64,000 bases of DNA. It comes from Microbacterium maritypicum. Its GTDB lineage: Bacteria > Actinomycetota > Actinomycetes > Actinomycetales > Microbacteriaceae. The notes beneath the pieces were generated by a model. That model made no database searches and was not told the DNA's origin. It saw nothing but the letters and a program-made list of their open reading frames with translations. The position numbers and the translations under genes were made by a program. Location: assembly GCF_008868125.1 (NCBI RefSeq), contig NZ_WAAQ01000002.1, positions 434,001 through 498,000 of the forward strand, written 5' to 3'. Below, one piece after another: positions 49,182 to 57,181 of the stretch; position 1 is the first letter of the stretch, and every line of letters starts with the position of its first letter.

Positions 49182-49841
49182 TCAGCGATCGCTCTCGTGC
49201 TGGTCGTCGTCTTCGAGGAGCATGCCGACCGAGGTCGCGCAGGCGTCGCCCTTCCACGCCTCGATGCCCTCGCGCACCGCGAACGCGGCGATCACGAGCC
49301 CGGCGACCGCATCGGCCCACCACCATCCGAGCAGGGAGTTGGCGACCAGGCCGACCAGCACCGCGGCGGAGAGATACGCGCAGAGGAGCGTCTGCTTCGA
49401 GTCGGCGACCGCCGTGGCCGAGCCGAGCTCGCGACCCGCGCGGCGCTCGGCGAACGACAGGAAGGGCATGACGACGACGCTCGCGGCGGTCAGGAGGATG
49501 CCGATCGTGCTGTGCTCCGGGCGTTCGGTGGTGACGAGAGCCGTCACGGACGTCGTCGTCACGTAGATCGCGAGGGCGAAGAATGCCACGGCGATCACGC
49601 GCAGCGTCGGCTTCTCCCAGCGCGCGGGATCGCGGCGGGTGAACTGCCAGGCGACGGCGGCTGCGGAGAGGACCTCGATCGTCGAGTCGAGGCCGAAACC
49701 GATGAGCGCTGCCGACGACGCGACGGATCCCGCACCGATCGCGATGACCGCCTCGATCAGGTTGTAGCCGATGGTGACGCCGACGATCAGACGGATGCGG
49801 CGGTGCAGGATGTCGCGTCGCGATGCGGTGGACGTGGTCAT
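49182..49841 (-). CDS. Cation-efflux-like transporter
   Basis: This 219-aa membrane protein has six helices and an N-terminal CDF-like domain (FGLDSTIEVLSAAAVAW, VADSKQTLLCAYLSA), with an aspartate in each of the two membrane segments expected to bind metal. The cytosolic C-terminal domain of larger CDFs is missing. The ATG overlaps the ArsR stop by 1 bp, so it is controlled with the sensor. It probably exports a divalent metal. Confidence 0.85.
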   Translation of the reverse strand: MTTSTASRRDILHRRIRLIVGVTIGYNLIEAVIAIGAGSVASSAALIGFGLDSTIEVLSAAAVAWQFTRRDPARWEKPTLRVIAVAFFALAIYVTTTSVTALVTTERPEHSTIGILLTAASVVVMPFLSFAERRAGRELGSATAVADSKQTLLCAYLSAAVLVGLVANSLLGWWWADAVAGLVIAAFAVREGIEAWKGDACATSVGMLLEDDDQHESDR

Positions 49842-50185
49842 CAGCAGGTGCAGCCGTCGCCCGCGCAGCAGTCCGGCTCGACGATGAGCATGACGCGCAT
49901 GAGCATGTCGAGGGCCGGTGCGAGGTGGCGGTCCGCGAGCCGATAGCTGCTGCGTCGACCGTCGGGGACGCTCTCGACGAGTCCGCATCCGCGCAGACAC
50001 GCGAGGTGGTTCGACATCGCCTGGCGTGAGACGCCGAGGGCGTCGGCGAGGTCGGCGGGATAGCGGGGCGCTTCGCGCAGTGCGAGCAGAACTCCGGCGC
50101 GGGTGGGATCCGAGAGCGCGTGCCCGAGTCGGGCGACGGCGGCCGTGTGGGTGAGCGAGGCGAGAGCGGTGGTCACGCACCCCAC
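49841..50185 (-). CDS. CmtR-type ArsR-family metal sensor
   Basis: This 114-aa winged helix has Cys63 and Cys67 (LACLRGC) and cysteines at the C-terminus (CCAGDGCTC). This is the CmtR-like arrangement seen also in the island's sensor. It has two possible GTG starts (50185 and 50176). It is coupled to the cation transporter. A perfect 13-bp-arm dyad begins 12 nt upstream of the start. Confidence 0.85.
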   Translation of the reverse strand: MGCVTTALASLTHTAAVARLGHALSDPTRAGVLLALREAPRYPADLADALGVSRQAMSNHLACLRGCGLVESVPDGRRSSYRLADRHLAPALDMLMRVMLIVEPDCCAGDGCTC

Positions 50186-50197
50186 TGTACAGAAAAG

Positions 50198-50225
50198 GCT
50201 GAATTCAAGAGATCTTGAATTCAGC
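50198..50225. promoter_or_regulatory. Perfect dyad upstream of the ArsR gene
   Basis: The 13-bp arms (GCTGAATTCAAGA and TCTTGAATTCAGC) are perfectly inverted around GA. This is the kind of AT-containing dyad that ArsR proteins bind. It also lies 15 nt past the stop of the small multidrug-export-like gene and could end its transcript. A short palindrome CTGTACAG (50185-50192) follows. Confidence 0.7.
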
Positions 50226-50239
50226 TCTTCCGTGACGGA

Positions 50240-50788
50240 TCAGCGGATGGCGTACACCGCGCTTCCGACGATGACGGCGACGACGGTGGTCCATCCGATG
50301 ATCGCCACCGCCTGCCAGAACAGGATGCGCGCCCTGCCGATGCCGGACGCGGCGAGCATCGTCGCGGTGAACTGCGTCGGCAGCAGGAGCGGTCCGAGCA
50401 GGCTGACCCCCGGCACGCCGTAGCGTTCGAAAGCCCGCTGGAACTTCTCGCGTCGGGCGCTTCCACGGCCCGTGTCCGAGACCTCCGCGGCCGGCTCCTC
50501 GACCGTGCCCCCGCCGGCACCCGCGAGCGCTGCGGTCTTGGCGCGCGAACGGTTCACGACGGCCTGGCGCGCTCCCGAGCTCACCAGCACCACCACCAGG
50601 ACGCAGAGGAAGTTGCCCACGATCGCGGCGATCGCGGCGATCACCGGGGAGATGCCGCCGAGGATGCCGATGCTCACCGCGCCCTCGCCCTCGATGAAGG
50701 GGACCGCGCCGGCGAGGGCGACGATGAGCGGCTGCACGAGGTCGGGGACCTGGGCCACCAGGTTCTGGAAGTTCTCGATGAGGTTCAT
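50240..50788 (-). CDS. Small multidrug export protein family membrane protein
   Basis: This 182-aa membrane protein has four helices and an acidic motif PFIEGEGAVSIGI near residue 33 that is typical of the Sm_multidrug_ex family. A cytosolic loop of about 50 residues lies in the middle. LLGPLLLPTQFT is also conserved. Substrates are not well established for the family. It stands alone, and a dyad at its 3' end probably terminates it. Confidence 0.8.
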   Translation of the reverse strand: MNLIENFQNLVAQVPDLVQPLIVALAGAVPFIEGEGAVSIGILGGISPVIAAIAAIVGNFLCVLVVVLVSSGARQAVVNRSRAKTAALAGAGGGTVEEPAAEVSDTGRGSARREKFQRAFERYGVPGVSLLGPLLLPTQFTATMLAASGIGRARILFWQAVAIIGWTTVVAVIVGSAVYAIR

Positions 50789-50943
50789 GGGATGCTCCCG
50801 GTCGTCGGTGCGAACGGAGTCTCCGCCGCGATGACTCCAGTCCAGCCGAGCACGCCCTTCCGCGGCAGTGTCGACCCGTCACCGCTTCCCGGGCGGATCG
50901 CACGACGAGACCGTGACAACTGTCACGGCTCTATCGTGGGAGC

Positions 50944-52143
50944 GTGACCCGCGTTCCCTCCGCCCTCGCCGCTGCACCGGCGCCAGGCTCCCGTCAGCTC
51001 GCGCGAGGCATCACCGCGACCTGGTGGTACACGGTGACGGCCGTGCTGTTCATCGAGCTGATGCTCGTCGGAGCGTGGACGGGCATCGCCGCCGCGGTCG
51101 ATCTGAGCGGAGGCATCCTGCTGTTCATCGGTCTCGGTGGTCTGCTCTGGTGCGCGTCGACGCTGATGCTGCTCCTGGACTATCGCGACCGCCTCGATGC
51201 GGAACCCGGCGTCGCCTGGGGGCGGCTGGCCGTGCCGTTCGTCGTCGCGGTGGGCTACGGAGTGACGGCTGGTCTCCTCGTCGGCAGCTGGCAACTCGCC
51301 GCCATGCCGGTGGTGCAGTTCTTCGTCTTGCTGAGCTGGCCTCGCGGCGTGCGGGTGCGGGTCGTCGCCGCGGCGACCTTCCTCCTGATCGCGCTCGCCC
51401 TGGTCGATTCGGCGACGAGCGGGGTGGGAGTCGGGCTTCCCTGGTGGATGCCGGTCATCTACGGGGCGATGCTGCCCGGAATGAGCGTGAGCTCGCTGTG
51501 GTGGTGGGATGTGCTGGTGACCCTCGACCGCGCCAGGGCGTCTGAGGCCCGGCTCGCCGCGACCCAGGAGCGCCTGCGCGTGGCGACCGATGTGCACGAC
51601 CTGCAAGGGCACCATCTCCAGGTCGTCGCGTTGCAGCTGGAACTCGCCGAGCGTCTGCTGCCGGACGACCCGGAGGCGGGGATGCAGCAGCTGCACGCGG
51701 CGCGGATCAGCGTCGACGAGGCGCGCCAGGGCACCAGAGACCTCGCGATGCGGTTCCGCTCTGTCCCGCTCGGAGACGAACTGGCCAACGCCCGTGATCT
51801 GCTGACCGCGGCCGGACTGCAGGTGGATGCCGCGATCGATGCGGATGCCGATGCGGCGCCGGCGTCGGCTCTCGGACCCGTCATCCGAGAGACGACCACG
51901 AACGTCCTGCGGCACGGCGGCGGGGTGCATGCGCGCCTCGTGCTGACCCGGACCGCCGATGCGTGGCGCTACGAGATCGCGAACGACGTGGCGATCGGCG
52001 CCGAGATCGAACATGACGGCTCGGGTCTCGAGGGCGTGCGGCGGCGGATCGAGGAGGCGCACGGCTCCCTCGACGTGCGGCGCGATGCCGATGAGTTCGT
52101 CGTGGCCGTGACCGTGCCCTCGACCTCGGAGGAGGCGCGATGA
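50944..52143 (+). CDS. Two-component sensor histidine kinase (DesK-like)
   Basis: This 399-aa kinase has five or six N-terminal membrane helices. The HisKA_3 segment follows with His218 in DVHDLQGHHLQ, and the C-terminal ATPase domain has the N-box IRETTTNVLRHG and GSGLEGVRRRIEEA. It lacks a separate sensor domain, so it likely senses membrane state. GTG 50944. The response regulator overlaps by 4 bp. Confidence 0.88.
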   Translation: MTRVPSALAAAPAPGSRQLARGITATWWYTVTAVLFIELMLVGAWTGIAAAVDLSGGILLFIGLGGLLWCASTLMLLLDYRDRLDAEPGVAWGRLAVPFVVAVGYGVTAGLLVGSWQLAAMPVVQFFVLLSWPRGVRVRVVAAATFLLIALALVDSATSGVGVGLPWWMPVIYGAMLPGMSVSSLWWWDVLVTLDRARASEARLAATQERLRVATDVHDLQGHHLQVVALQLELAERLLPDDPEAGMQQLHAARISVDEARQGTRDLAMRFRSVPLGDELANARDLLTAAGLQVDAAIDADADAAPASALGPVIRETTTNVLRHGGGVHARLVLTRTADAWRYEIANDVAIGAEIEHDGSGLEGVRRRIEEAHGSLDVRRDADEFVVAVTVPSTSEEAR

Positions 52144-52742
52144 TCCGGGTGCTGCTCGCCGATGACGAAGGGATGATCCGCTCGGCCCTCGCGGCCCTGC
52201 TGCGGCTGGAGCCCGACATCGACGTCGTCGCAGAGTGCGCCGACGGCGAGCAGGCGGTCGCCGAGGCGCTGCGGCTGCGGCCCGACGTGTGTCTGCTCGA
52301 CCTGGAGATGCCGGGCCTCGACGGCGTGCAGGTGGCCGAGAAGGTGAACAGGGCGATCGCGACGCGTTGCGTGGTCGTCACCCGTCATGCGCGTCCGGGG
52401 GTGCTGCGCCGTGCCCTGGCCTCCGGCGTGGCAGGCTTCCTGCCGAAGTCCCGCGGGGCAGACGAGGTCGCAGCGGTCATCCGCCGTGTCGCGGCCGGAG
52501 CCCGCTATGTCGACCCGGAGATCGCTGCGGACGCTCTGAGCGATGAGCGCTCGCCGCTGACGGATCGCGAGCTCGACGTGCTGCGGGCGGGCCGTCGTGG
52601 AGAGACGACCGGGCAGATCGCGCGGGCACTCTCGCTCGCTCCCGGGACCGTCCGCAACCACATCTCCGTCATCCTCGGGAAGCTCTCGGTCGGCACGCGT
52701 CAGCAGGCCGTGCTCATCGCCGAGGAACGCGGCTGGATCTGA
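52140..52742 (+). CDS. NarL/DesR-like response regulator
   Basis: This 200-aa regulator has a receiver domain with Asp54 (LLDLEMPG) as phosphoacceptor and a C-terminal LuxR-type helix-turn-helix (SLAPGTVRNHISVILGKL). It is phosphorylated by the coupled kinase. It could control membrane lipid genes as in DesK/DesR, but no target is visible here. Confidence 0.88.
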   Translation: MIRVLLADDEGMIRSALAALLRLEPDIDVVAECADGEQAVAEALRLRPDVCLLDLEMPGLDGVQVAEKVNRAIATRCVVVTRHARPGVLRRALASGVAGFLPKSRGADEVAAVIRRVAAGARYVDPEIAADALSDERSPLTDRELDVLRAGRRGETTGQIARALSLAPGTVRNHISVILGKLSVGTRQQAVLIAEERGWI

Positions 52743-52762
52743 CGGCCGATAGGCTGACGGGC

Positions 52763-52828
52763 ATGGGAACTATATGCGCTGCGCCCATGATGGGGCGCAC
52801 CTTCGTCGTACGCGACCGCCGCGCCTGA
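52763..52828 (+). CDS. Leader peptide of the erm gene
   Basis: A 21-aa reading frame (MGTICAAPMMGRTFVVRD, then RRA) starts at ATG 52763, 20 nt after the regulator stop, and ends at TGA 52828. It contains Arg-Asp-Arg, a +X+ motif of the kind that stalls ribosomes with macrolides in Erm leader peptides. The stop lies in the loop of a stem that can switch with another, as in attenuation. It is too short for ordinary gene finding. Its role is inferred from sequence and position. Confidence 0.6.
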   Translation: MGTICAAPMMGRTFVVRDRRA

Positions 52829-52862
52829 CGGCGCGCTCGCTCTTCGCACGCATCTGCGCGCC
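52820..52862 (+). promoter_or_regulatory. Mutually exclusive hairpins upstream of erm
   Basis: CGCGCC (52820-52825) can pair with GGCGCG (52830-52835). The same GGCGCGC (52830-52836) can instead pair with GCGCGCC (52856-52862). A ribosome stalled in the leader would block the first pairing and free the second. A third stem TGCGCCC/GGGCGCA lies inside the leader frame itself (52779-52799). Confidence 0.55.
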
Positions 52863-52965
52863 GTCCACCGAGATGTCATCGCACCTCGGGACGGGCAGTC
52901 CTCACTGACGCTCTCCGCGTCCTCCCTCCTTCGGGGTGCTCCGATTCTTCTTCTGGAGCGCACTC

Positions 52966-53730
52966 ATGCCTCGTTCAATCCATGGCGGCCGTCACGAACT
53001 CGGCCAGAACTTCCTCACCCACCGTCCGACCCTCGCCCGCCTCTCCACTCTCGTCGGTTGCACCTCCGGCTCGATCCTGGAACTGGGCTGCGGTGACGGC
53101 GCGCTGACCCGCGCACTCGCGCAACTGGGCAGGCCGCTCACCGCGATCGACATCGACGAGCACCGCGTGCACCGACTGCGCAGGGCGCTGCCCGGAGTGC
53201 GCGTCGAGGTCGCCGATGCCACGCGGCACCCGTTCGATGCCGAGGTCGTCGTCGGCAACATCCCCTTCCACCTGACGACGCCGATCCTCCGGCGGCTGCT
53301 GTCGAGCGGGCGTTGGAATGACGCGGTACTCCTGACGCAATGGGAGGTGGCGCGCAAGCGGGCAGGCGTCGGCGGAGGCACGATGATGACCGCGCAATCG
53401 GCGCCGTGGTTCGAGTTCTCCCTCGAGGGCCGGGTGCCCGCGTGGGGGTTCTCGCCGCAGCCGAGCGTGGACGGCGGTCTGCTCGCGATCACCCGTCGTG
53501 GTTCACCCCTCGTGCCGGACGCCGACCGACGGGCGTACGACGCGTTCGTCCGGGCCATGTTCACGGGGCGCGGAGGCGGTCTCCCCGCGATCGTGGCGAC
53601 AGCCGCTCGCCTCCCGATGCCGCGGGCGCGACGTGCGGTGGCGGCCTCCGGCGCGGGGGAGCGTCGCCTTCCGCGCGATCTGCGTCCGCAGGACTGGGCA
53701 GCGCTCTGGCATCAGGTCGCTCGAGGGTGA
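52966..53730 (+). CDS. erm: 23S rRNA adenine N6-methyltransferase (Erm)
   Basis: This 254-aa Erm-type enzyme methylates the macrolide site A2058 of 23S rRNA. HELGQNFL is the amino-terminal signature, LELGCGDGALT binds SAM, and VVGNIPFHLTTP contains the catalytic NIPF motif. SPQPSVDGGL is also typical. The ATG has GGAG 7 nt upstream, and longer N-terminal frames are rejected. Actinobacterial Erm proteins like this give macrolide, lincosamide and streptogramin B resistance, often induced via a leader. Confidence 0.88.
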   Translation: MPRSIHGGRHELGQNFLTHRPTLARLSTLVGCTSGSILELGCGDGALTRALAQLGRPLTAIDIDEHRVHRLRRALPGVRVEVADATRHPFDAEVVVGNIPFHLTTPILRRLLSSGRWNDAVLLTQWEVARKRAGVGGGTMMTAQSAPWFEFSLEGRVPAWGFSPQPSVDGGLLAITRRGSPLVPDADRRAYDAFVRAMFTGRGGGLPAIVATAARLPMPRARRAVAASGAGERRLPRDLRPQDWAALWHQVARG

Positions 53731-53771
53731 CACAGCTGTCGGGGGCCGGGAGTCGGAGGTAGCCTCGACGC

Positions 53772-54278
53772 ATGTCGGCCTTCGGAACGGTCTCGACTCC
53801 CGTCGGTGTCATCGGCGTGGTCAGCGACGGTGCGGCGATCACCCGCGTCATGTGGCGGTCGACTCCGCCCGAGGGCGTAGTCGTCCCGCCGGACCCTGCC
53901 GCCGATCCCCTGCTCGTCGAAGCGCTGGCGCAGCTCACCGCCTACTTCGACGGCACACTGCGTCGCTTCGACGTTCCCATCGATCTCGGCGAGCAGACCG
54001 CGGCGACGAGGGCGGTGCTCACGGCCCTCCACGAGACGGTCGGGCAGGGGGAGACGATCACCTACGGCGGACTCGCGGCGCGCAGCGGCACGGAGGTGCC
54101 GGCCAGGGGCATCGGATCGATCATGGGCGCGAATCCCGTTCCGCTGATCGTGCCCTGCCATCGGGTCGTCGCGGGCGACGGACTCGGCGGATACTCCGGC
54201 GGTGACGAGGGGCGGGGACTCGAGACCAAGCGCTGGCTGCTGGAGCATGAGGGGGCTCTGCCGACTTCTCTGTTCTGA
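53772..54278 (+). CDS. ogt: Methylated-DNA-protein cysteine methyltransferase
   Basis: This 168-aa DNA-repair protein removes O6-alkyl groups from guanine by transferring them to itself. The reactive cysteine is in VPCHRVV, followed by GGYSGG, and an N-terminal domain of about 75 aa precedes the helix-turn-helix (GLAARSGTEVPARGIG). It has the Ogt layout. It stands between erm and thrC. Confidence 0.9.
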   Translation: MSAFGTVSTPVGVIGVVSDGAAITRVMWRSTPPEGVVVPPDPAADPLLVEALAQLTAYFDGTLRRFDVPIDLGEQTAATRAVLTALHETVGQGETITYGGLAARSGTEVPARGIGSIMGANPVPLIVPCHRVVAGDGLGGYSGGDEGRGLETKRWLLEHEGALPTSLF

Positions 54279-54366
54279 GCCGACGCCGGGCATCCGTCAT
54301 CGCGTCATCTCGGAAGCGAACACCCTGCGAGAATGGACGGGCCGAGTCCCGAGCCGAGGAGCCAAC

Positions 54367-55770
54367 GTGCAGTTCATCTCCACCCGCGGCGGCATGCAGC
54401 CGCAGTCGTTCAGCGAGACGCTGCTGGAGGGCCTCGCGCCCGACGGCGGCCTGGCTGTGCCCGAGGTCATGCCGACCGTCGACGGCGAGACGCTCGAGCG
54501 CTGGCGTGCGCTGACCTACCCGCAGCTCGCGACCGAGGTGCTCGGGCTGTTCGCGACCGACATCCCGCGCGCGGACCTGGCGCGGATGACGGATGCGGCC
54601 TACGCCGACTTCCCCGACGGTGTGGTGCCGCTGCGGGCGATCGATGACGATCTGACTCTGGTCGGTCTGTCCGAAGGCCCCACCCTGGCGTTCAAGGACA
54701 TGGCCATGCAGTTCCTCGGCCAGGTGCTCGAATACACGCTGGAGCGCAACGACTCCGTGCTCAACATCCTCGGCGCCACCTCGGGAGACACCGGCTCGGC
54801 GGCCGAGCACGCCCTGCGCGGCAAGGAGCGCGTCGCCGTGTTCATGCTGTCGCCGCAGGGGCGCATGAGCGCATTCCAGCGGGCGCAGATGTTCTCGCTC
54901 GACGACGCGAACGTGCACAACATCTCGGTCGAGGGGGTCTTCGACGACTGCCAGAACCTGGTCAAGAAGCTCGCGGGAGATCTCGACTTCAAGCGGGCGC
55001 AGCACCTCGGCGCGGTGAACTCCATCAACCTGGCGCGCATCACGGCGCAGACCGTCTACTACTTCTGGGCCTGGCTGCGCGCCACGGATGCCGGCGGCTG
55101 GACCGAGCTGTCGTTCACCGTGCCCTCCGGGAACTTCGGCAACATCCTCTCCGGGTTCTTCGCCAAGCAGATGGGGCTGCCGATCCGTCGCCTCGTGCTC
55201 GCCGCGAACGAGAACAACGTGCTGGACGAGTTCTTCCGCACCGGCGTCTACCGCCCGCGCAGCGCCGCCCAGACGCTCGCGACCTCCAGCCCCTCGATGG
55301 ACATCTCCAAGGCATCGAACCTCGAGCGCTTCATCTTCGAGCTGGTCGACCGCGATCCTGCCCGCGTCGTCGGCGCCTGGGACGACCTCGAGGCACAGGG
55401 CCACTTCGACTTCTCCTCCGAGCAGGAGCGCTTCCTCGAGGAGTTCGGCATCGTCAGCGGCACGTCGACCCACGAGGACCGACTGGCGACCATCCGCTCG
55501 GTGTACGAGACGACCGGTGAAGTCATCGACCCGCACACGGCCGACGGCGTCAAGGTCGCGCGCGAGTATGTCGAGCCCGGCGTACCGATGCTGGTGCTCG
55601 AGACCGCCAAGCCGGAGAAGTTCGCCGAGACCATCCACGAGGCCATCGGCGTCGAGCTCGGCTATGCGCCGGAGCTGCAGGAGATGCTCGATGCCCCGCA
55701 GCATGTGACCGAGATGGCCGATGACGAGCACGCGCTCCGCGCCTTCATCCAGGCGAACGCGCTGCACTGA
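54367..55770 (+). CDS. thrC: Threonine synthase
   Basis: This 467-aa PLP enzyme converts O-phosphohomoserine to threonine. The N-terminus FISTRGGMQPQSFSETLLEG, the PLP lysine in LAFKDMAMQFLG and GATSGDTGSAA belong to the longer, yeast-like class. GTG 54367 has GAGGAG 7 nt upstream. The chain length fits. It ends before a palindromic region shared with the convergent thioredoxin gene. Confidence 0.92.
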   Translation: MQFISTRGGMQPQSFSETLLEGLAPDGGLAVPEVMPTVDGETLERWRALTYPQLATEVLGLFATDIPRADLARMTDAAYADFPDGVVPLRAIDDDLTLVGLSEGPTLAFKDMAMQFLGQVLEYTLERNDSVLNILGATSGDTGSAAEHALRGKERVAVFMLSPQGRMSAFQRAQMFSLDDANVHNISVEGVFDDCQNLVKKLAGDLDFKRAQHLGAVNSINLARITAQTVYYFWAWLRATDAGGWTELSFTVPSGNFGNILSGFFAKQMGLPIRRLVLAANENNVLDEFFRTGVYRPRSAAQTLATSSPSMDISKASNLERFIFELVDRDPARVVGAWDDLEAQGHFDFSSEQERFLEEFGIVSGTSTHEDRLATIRSVYETTGEVIDPHTADGVKVAREYVEPGVPMLVLETAKPEKFAETIHEAIGVELGYAPELQEMLDAPQHVTEMADDEHALRAFIQANALH

Positions 55771-55784
55771 TTCCGCGGTCGCCC

Positions 55785-55858
55785 AGACCCACGCTTCGAA
55801 TCGAGACCCACTCCCGCCGGCGTCGGCGCGAGTGGGTCTCGGCGTAGAACGTGGGTCT
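55785..55858. repeat. Nested inverted repeats of GAGACCCAC
   Basis: An outer pair AGACCCACG (55785-55793) and CGTGGGTCT (55850-55858) encloses an inner pair with perfect 11-bp arms, GAGACCCACTC (55803-55813) and GAGTGGGTCTC (55830-55840). The unit thus has four related arms in mirror symmetry. It lies between convergent genes and may be a REP-like element or terminator. Confidence 0.65.
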
Positions 55859-55958
55859 CGCCCGATCGCGGAGGCGGTGCGGATGTGCGACCTGCACATC
55901 CGTGGGCGATCCTCGTGCGATATGCACTCGACCGGTCGACGAGCAGGATCTCGATGCG

Positions 55959-56225
55959 TCAGGCCGGGAGGGCCTTCACCGCGGCGGTGAGCACCTGCGG
56001 GACCGTCGGCACACCGGTGGCGCGGAACACCTCCGCACCGGCATCATCGCGGATGATCACGGTGGGCGTGAACTCGATGTCGAGCTCCTCTGCCGCATCC
56101 GGGCTCTGTGCCACGTCGATCTCGATGACGGTCGCTTCGGGGAGGAACCGCGCGGCCTCGGCGAGCACGGTCCGCGTGCGTGCGCAGGCGCCGCAGAACG
56201 ACGACGACACCAGGGTCAGTTCCAT
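55959..56225 (-). CDS. Thioredoxin-family protein
   Basis: This 88-aa protein is short for thioredoxin but has the redox motif SFCGACARTR and the cis-proline EFTPTVIIRD. GGAGG lies 5 nt before ATG 56225. It is probably a cytosolic thiol reductase or thiol-based stress protein. It is convergent with thrC. Confidence 0.85.
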   Translation of the reverse strand: MELTLVSSSFCGACARTRTVLAEAARFLPEATVIEIDVAQSPDAAEELDIEFTPTVIIRDDAGAEVFRATGVPTVPQVLTAAVKALPA

Positions 56226-56318
56226 GTACACCTCCTCGGACGCGGCTCGCACCACGCAGAGATGCAACCATCATCCTGCTCGCCCTGTTCCCCAGGGACA
56301 GAGCCGAGCGGGGGATCG

Positions 56319-57059
56319 CTAGTCTGCAGCGAGCCACTCCGCGAAGCTCTGACGTCCGAGCTCGGCGTCGGGACCGGGGAGACCGAGCCCTGCCCTCATG
56401 CCGGCCATCTGCGGCCCCGGCACGTTCAGCGTCGGCACCCAGCCACGGTATCCCTCGCGCCGGGCGTACGCGCGGACCATGTCCGCCAGCTGCTCCTCGC
56501 GAGGCCCGGCGAGGTCCCGTGCACGGCCTTGGGGTGGCGCTGCTGCGAGGGCGGCGAGGCGTGAACCCACCTTGCGGGCGGCCACGGGCTGTGTCCGGGC
56601 CTTGGGAGCCATGTGGAGCGGGCCCAACTTCGCCCGTCTGAACATCTGCGCCGCGAACTCGTGGAACTGCGTCGCTCGCAGGGTCGTCCACGGAACGCGC
56701 GACGCCTCGACGACCTTCTCCTGGGCGATCTTGCCGGCGTAATAGTCGTAGGGCATGCGGTCGATCCCGACGATCGACAACAGCACGAAGTGTCCGACCC
56801 CCGCGTCGGCGGCTGCCGCGGCCAGGTTCCCTGTCGCCGCGGTGAAGAACTCGATCGCTTCGCTGGCTTTGCGCGTCTCGATGCTCGTGACGTCGATCAC
56901 CGCGTCCGCGCCGGCCAGGGCGTGGCCCAGGCCCTCTCCGGTCACCAGGTCGACTCCCCGTGACCGGCTCAGGACGACGGCGTCGTGCCCCGCGGCCCGC
57001 ACCGCCTCGACGGTGTGCCGCCCGACGGTTCCGGTTCCTCCTGCGACGACGATCCTCAT
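56319..57059 (-). CDS. NAD(P)H-binding atypical SDR (NmrA-like)
   Basis: This 246-aa Rossmann protein has IVVAGGTGTVGRH for cofactor binding. The body follows NmrA/SDR-a5-like order, with LLSIVGIDRM and YYAGKIAQEKVVE. GAAGGAG lies 9 nt before ATG 57059. It is divergent from an ECF41-like sigma factor, and such sigma factors usually control a single adjacent oxidoreductase or epimerase gene, so this is its likely target. Confidence 0.85.
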   Translation of the reverse strand: MRIVVAGGTGTVGRHTVEAVRAAGHDAVVLSRSRGVDLVTGEGLGHALAGADAVIDVTSIETRKASEAIEFFTAATGNLAAAAADAGVGHFVLLSIVGIDRMPYDYYAGKIAQEKVVEASRVPWTTLRATQFHEFAAQMFRRAKLGPLHMAPKARTQPVAARKVGSRLAALAAAPPQGRARDLAGPREEQLADMVRAYARREGYRGWVPTLNVPGPQMAGMRAGLGLPGPDAELGRQSFAEWLAAD

Positions 57060-57181
57060 ATGTGTTCTCCTTCGTCTCGGTACATCCTTCTCCTTGTACG
57101 ACGACGCAGGCGAACGAAACGTGAGGCGCCTGTCGAGAGCGGCATCGACATGGCGTCGGCAGGAGGCCGAGACGGACCAAG

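Noticed and set aside
54121..55899. 592-codon minus-strand reading frame opposite threonine synthase
   Set aside because: It is an antisense shadow of high-GC coding DNA. The plus strand carries intact thrC with its PLP motif.
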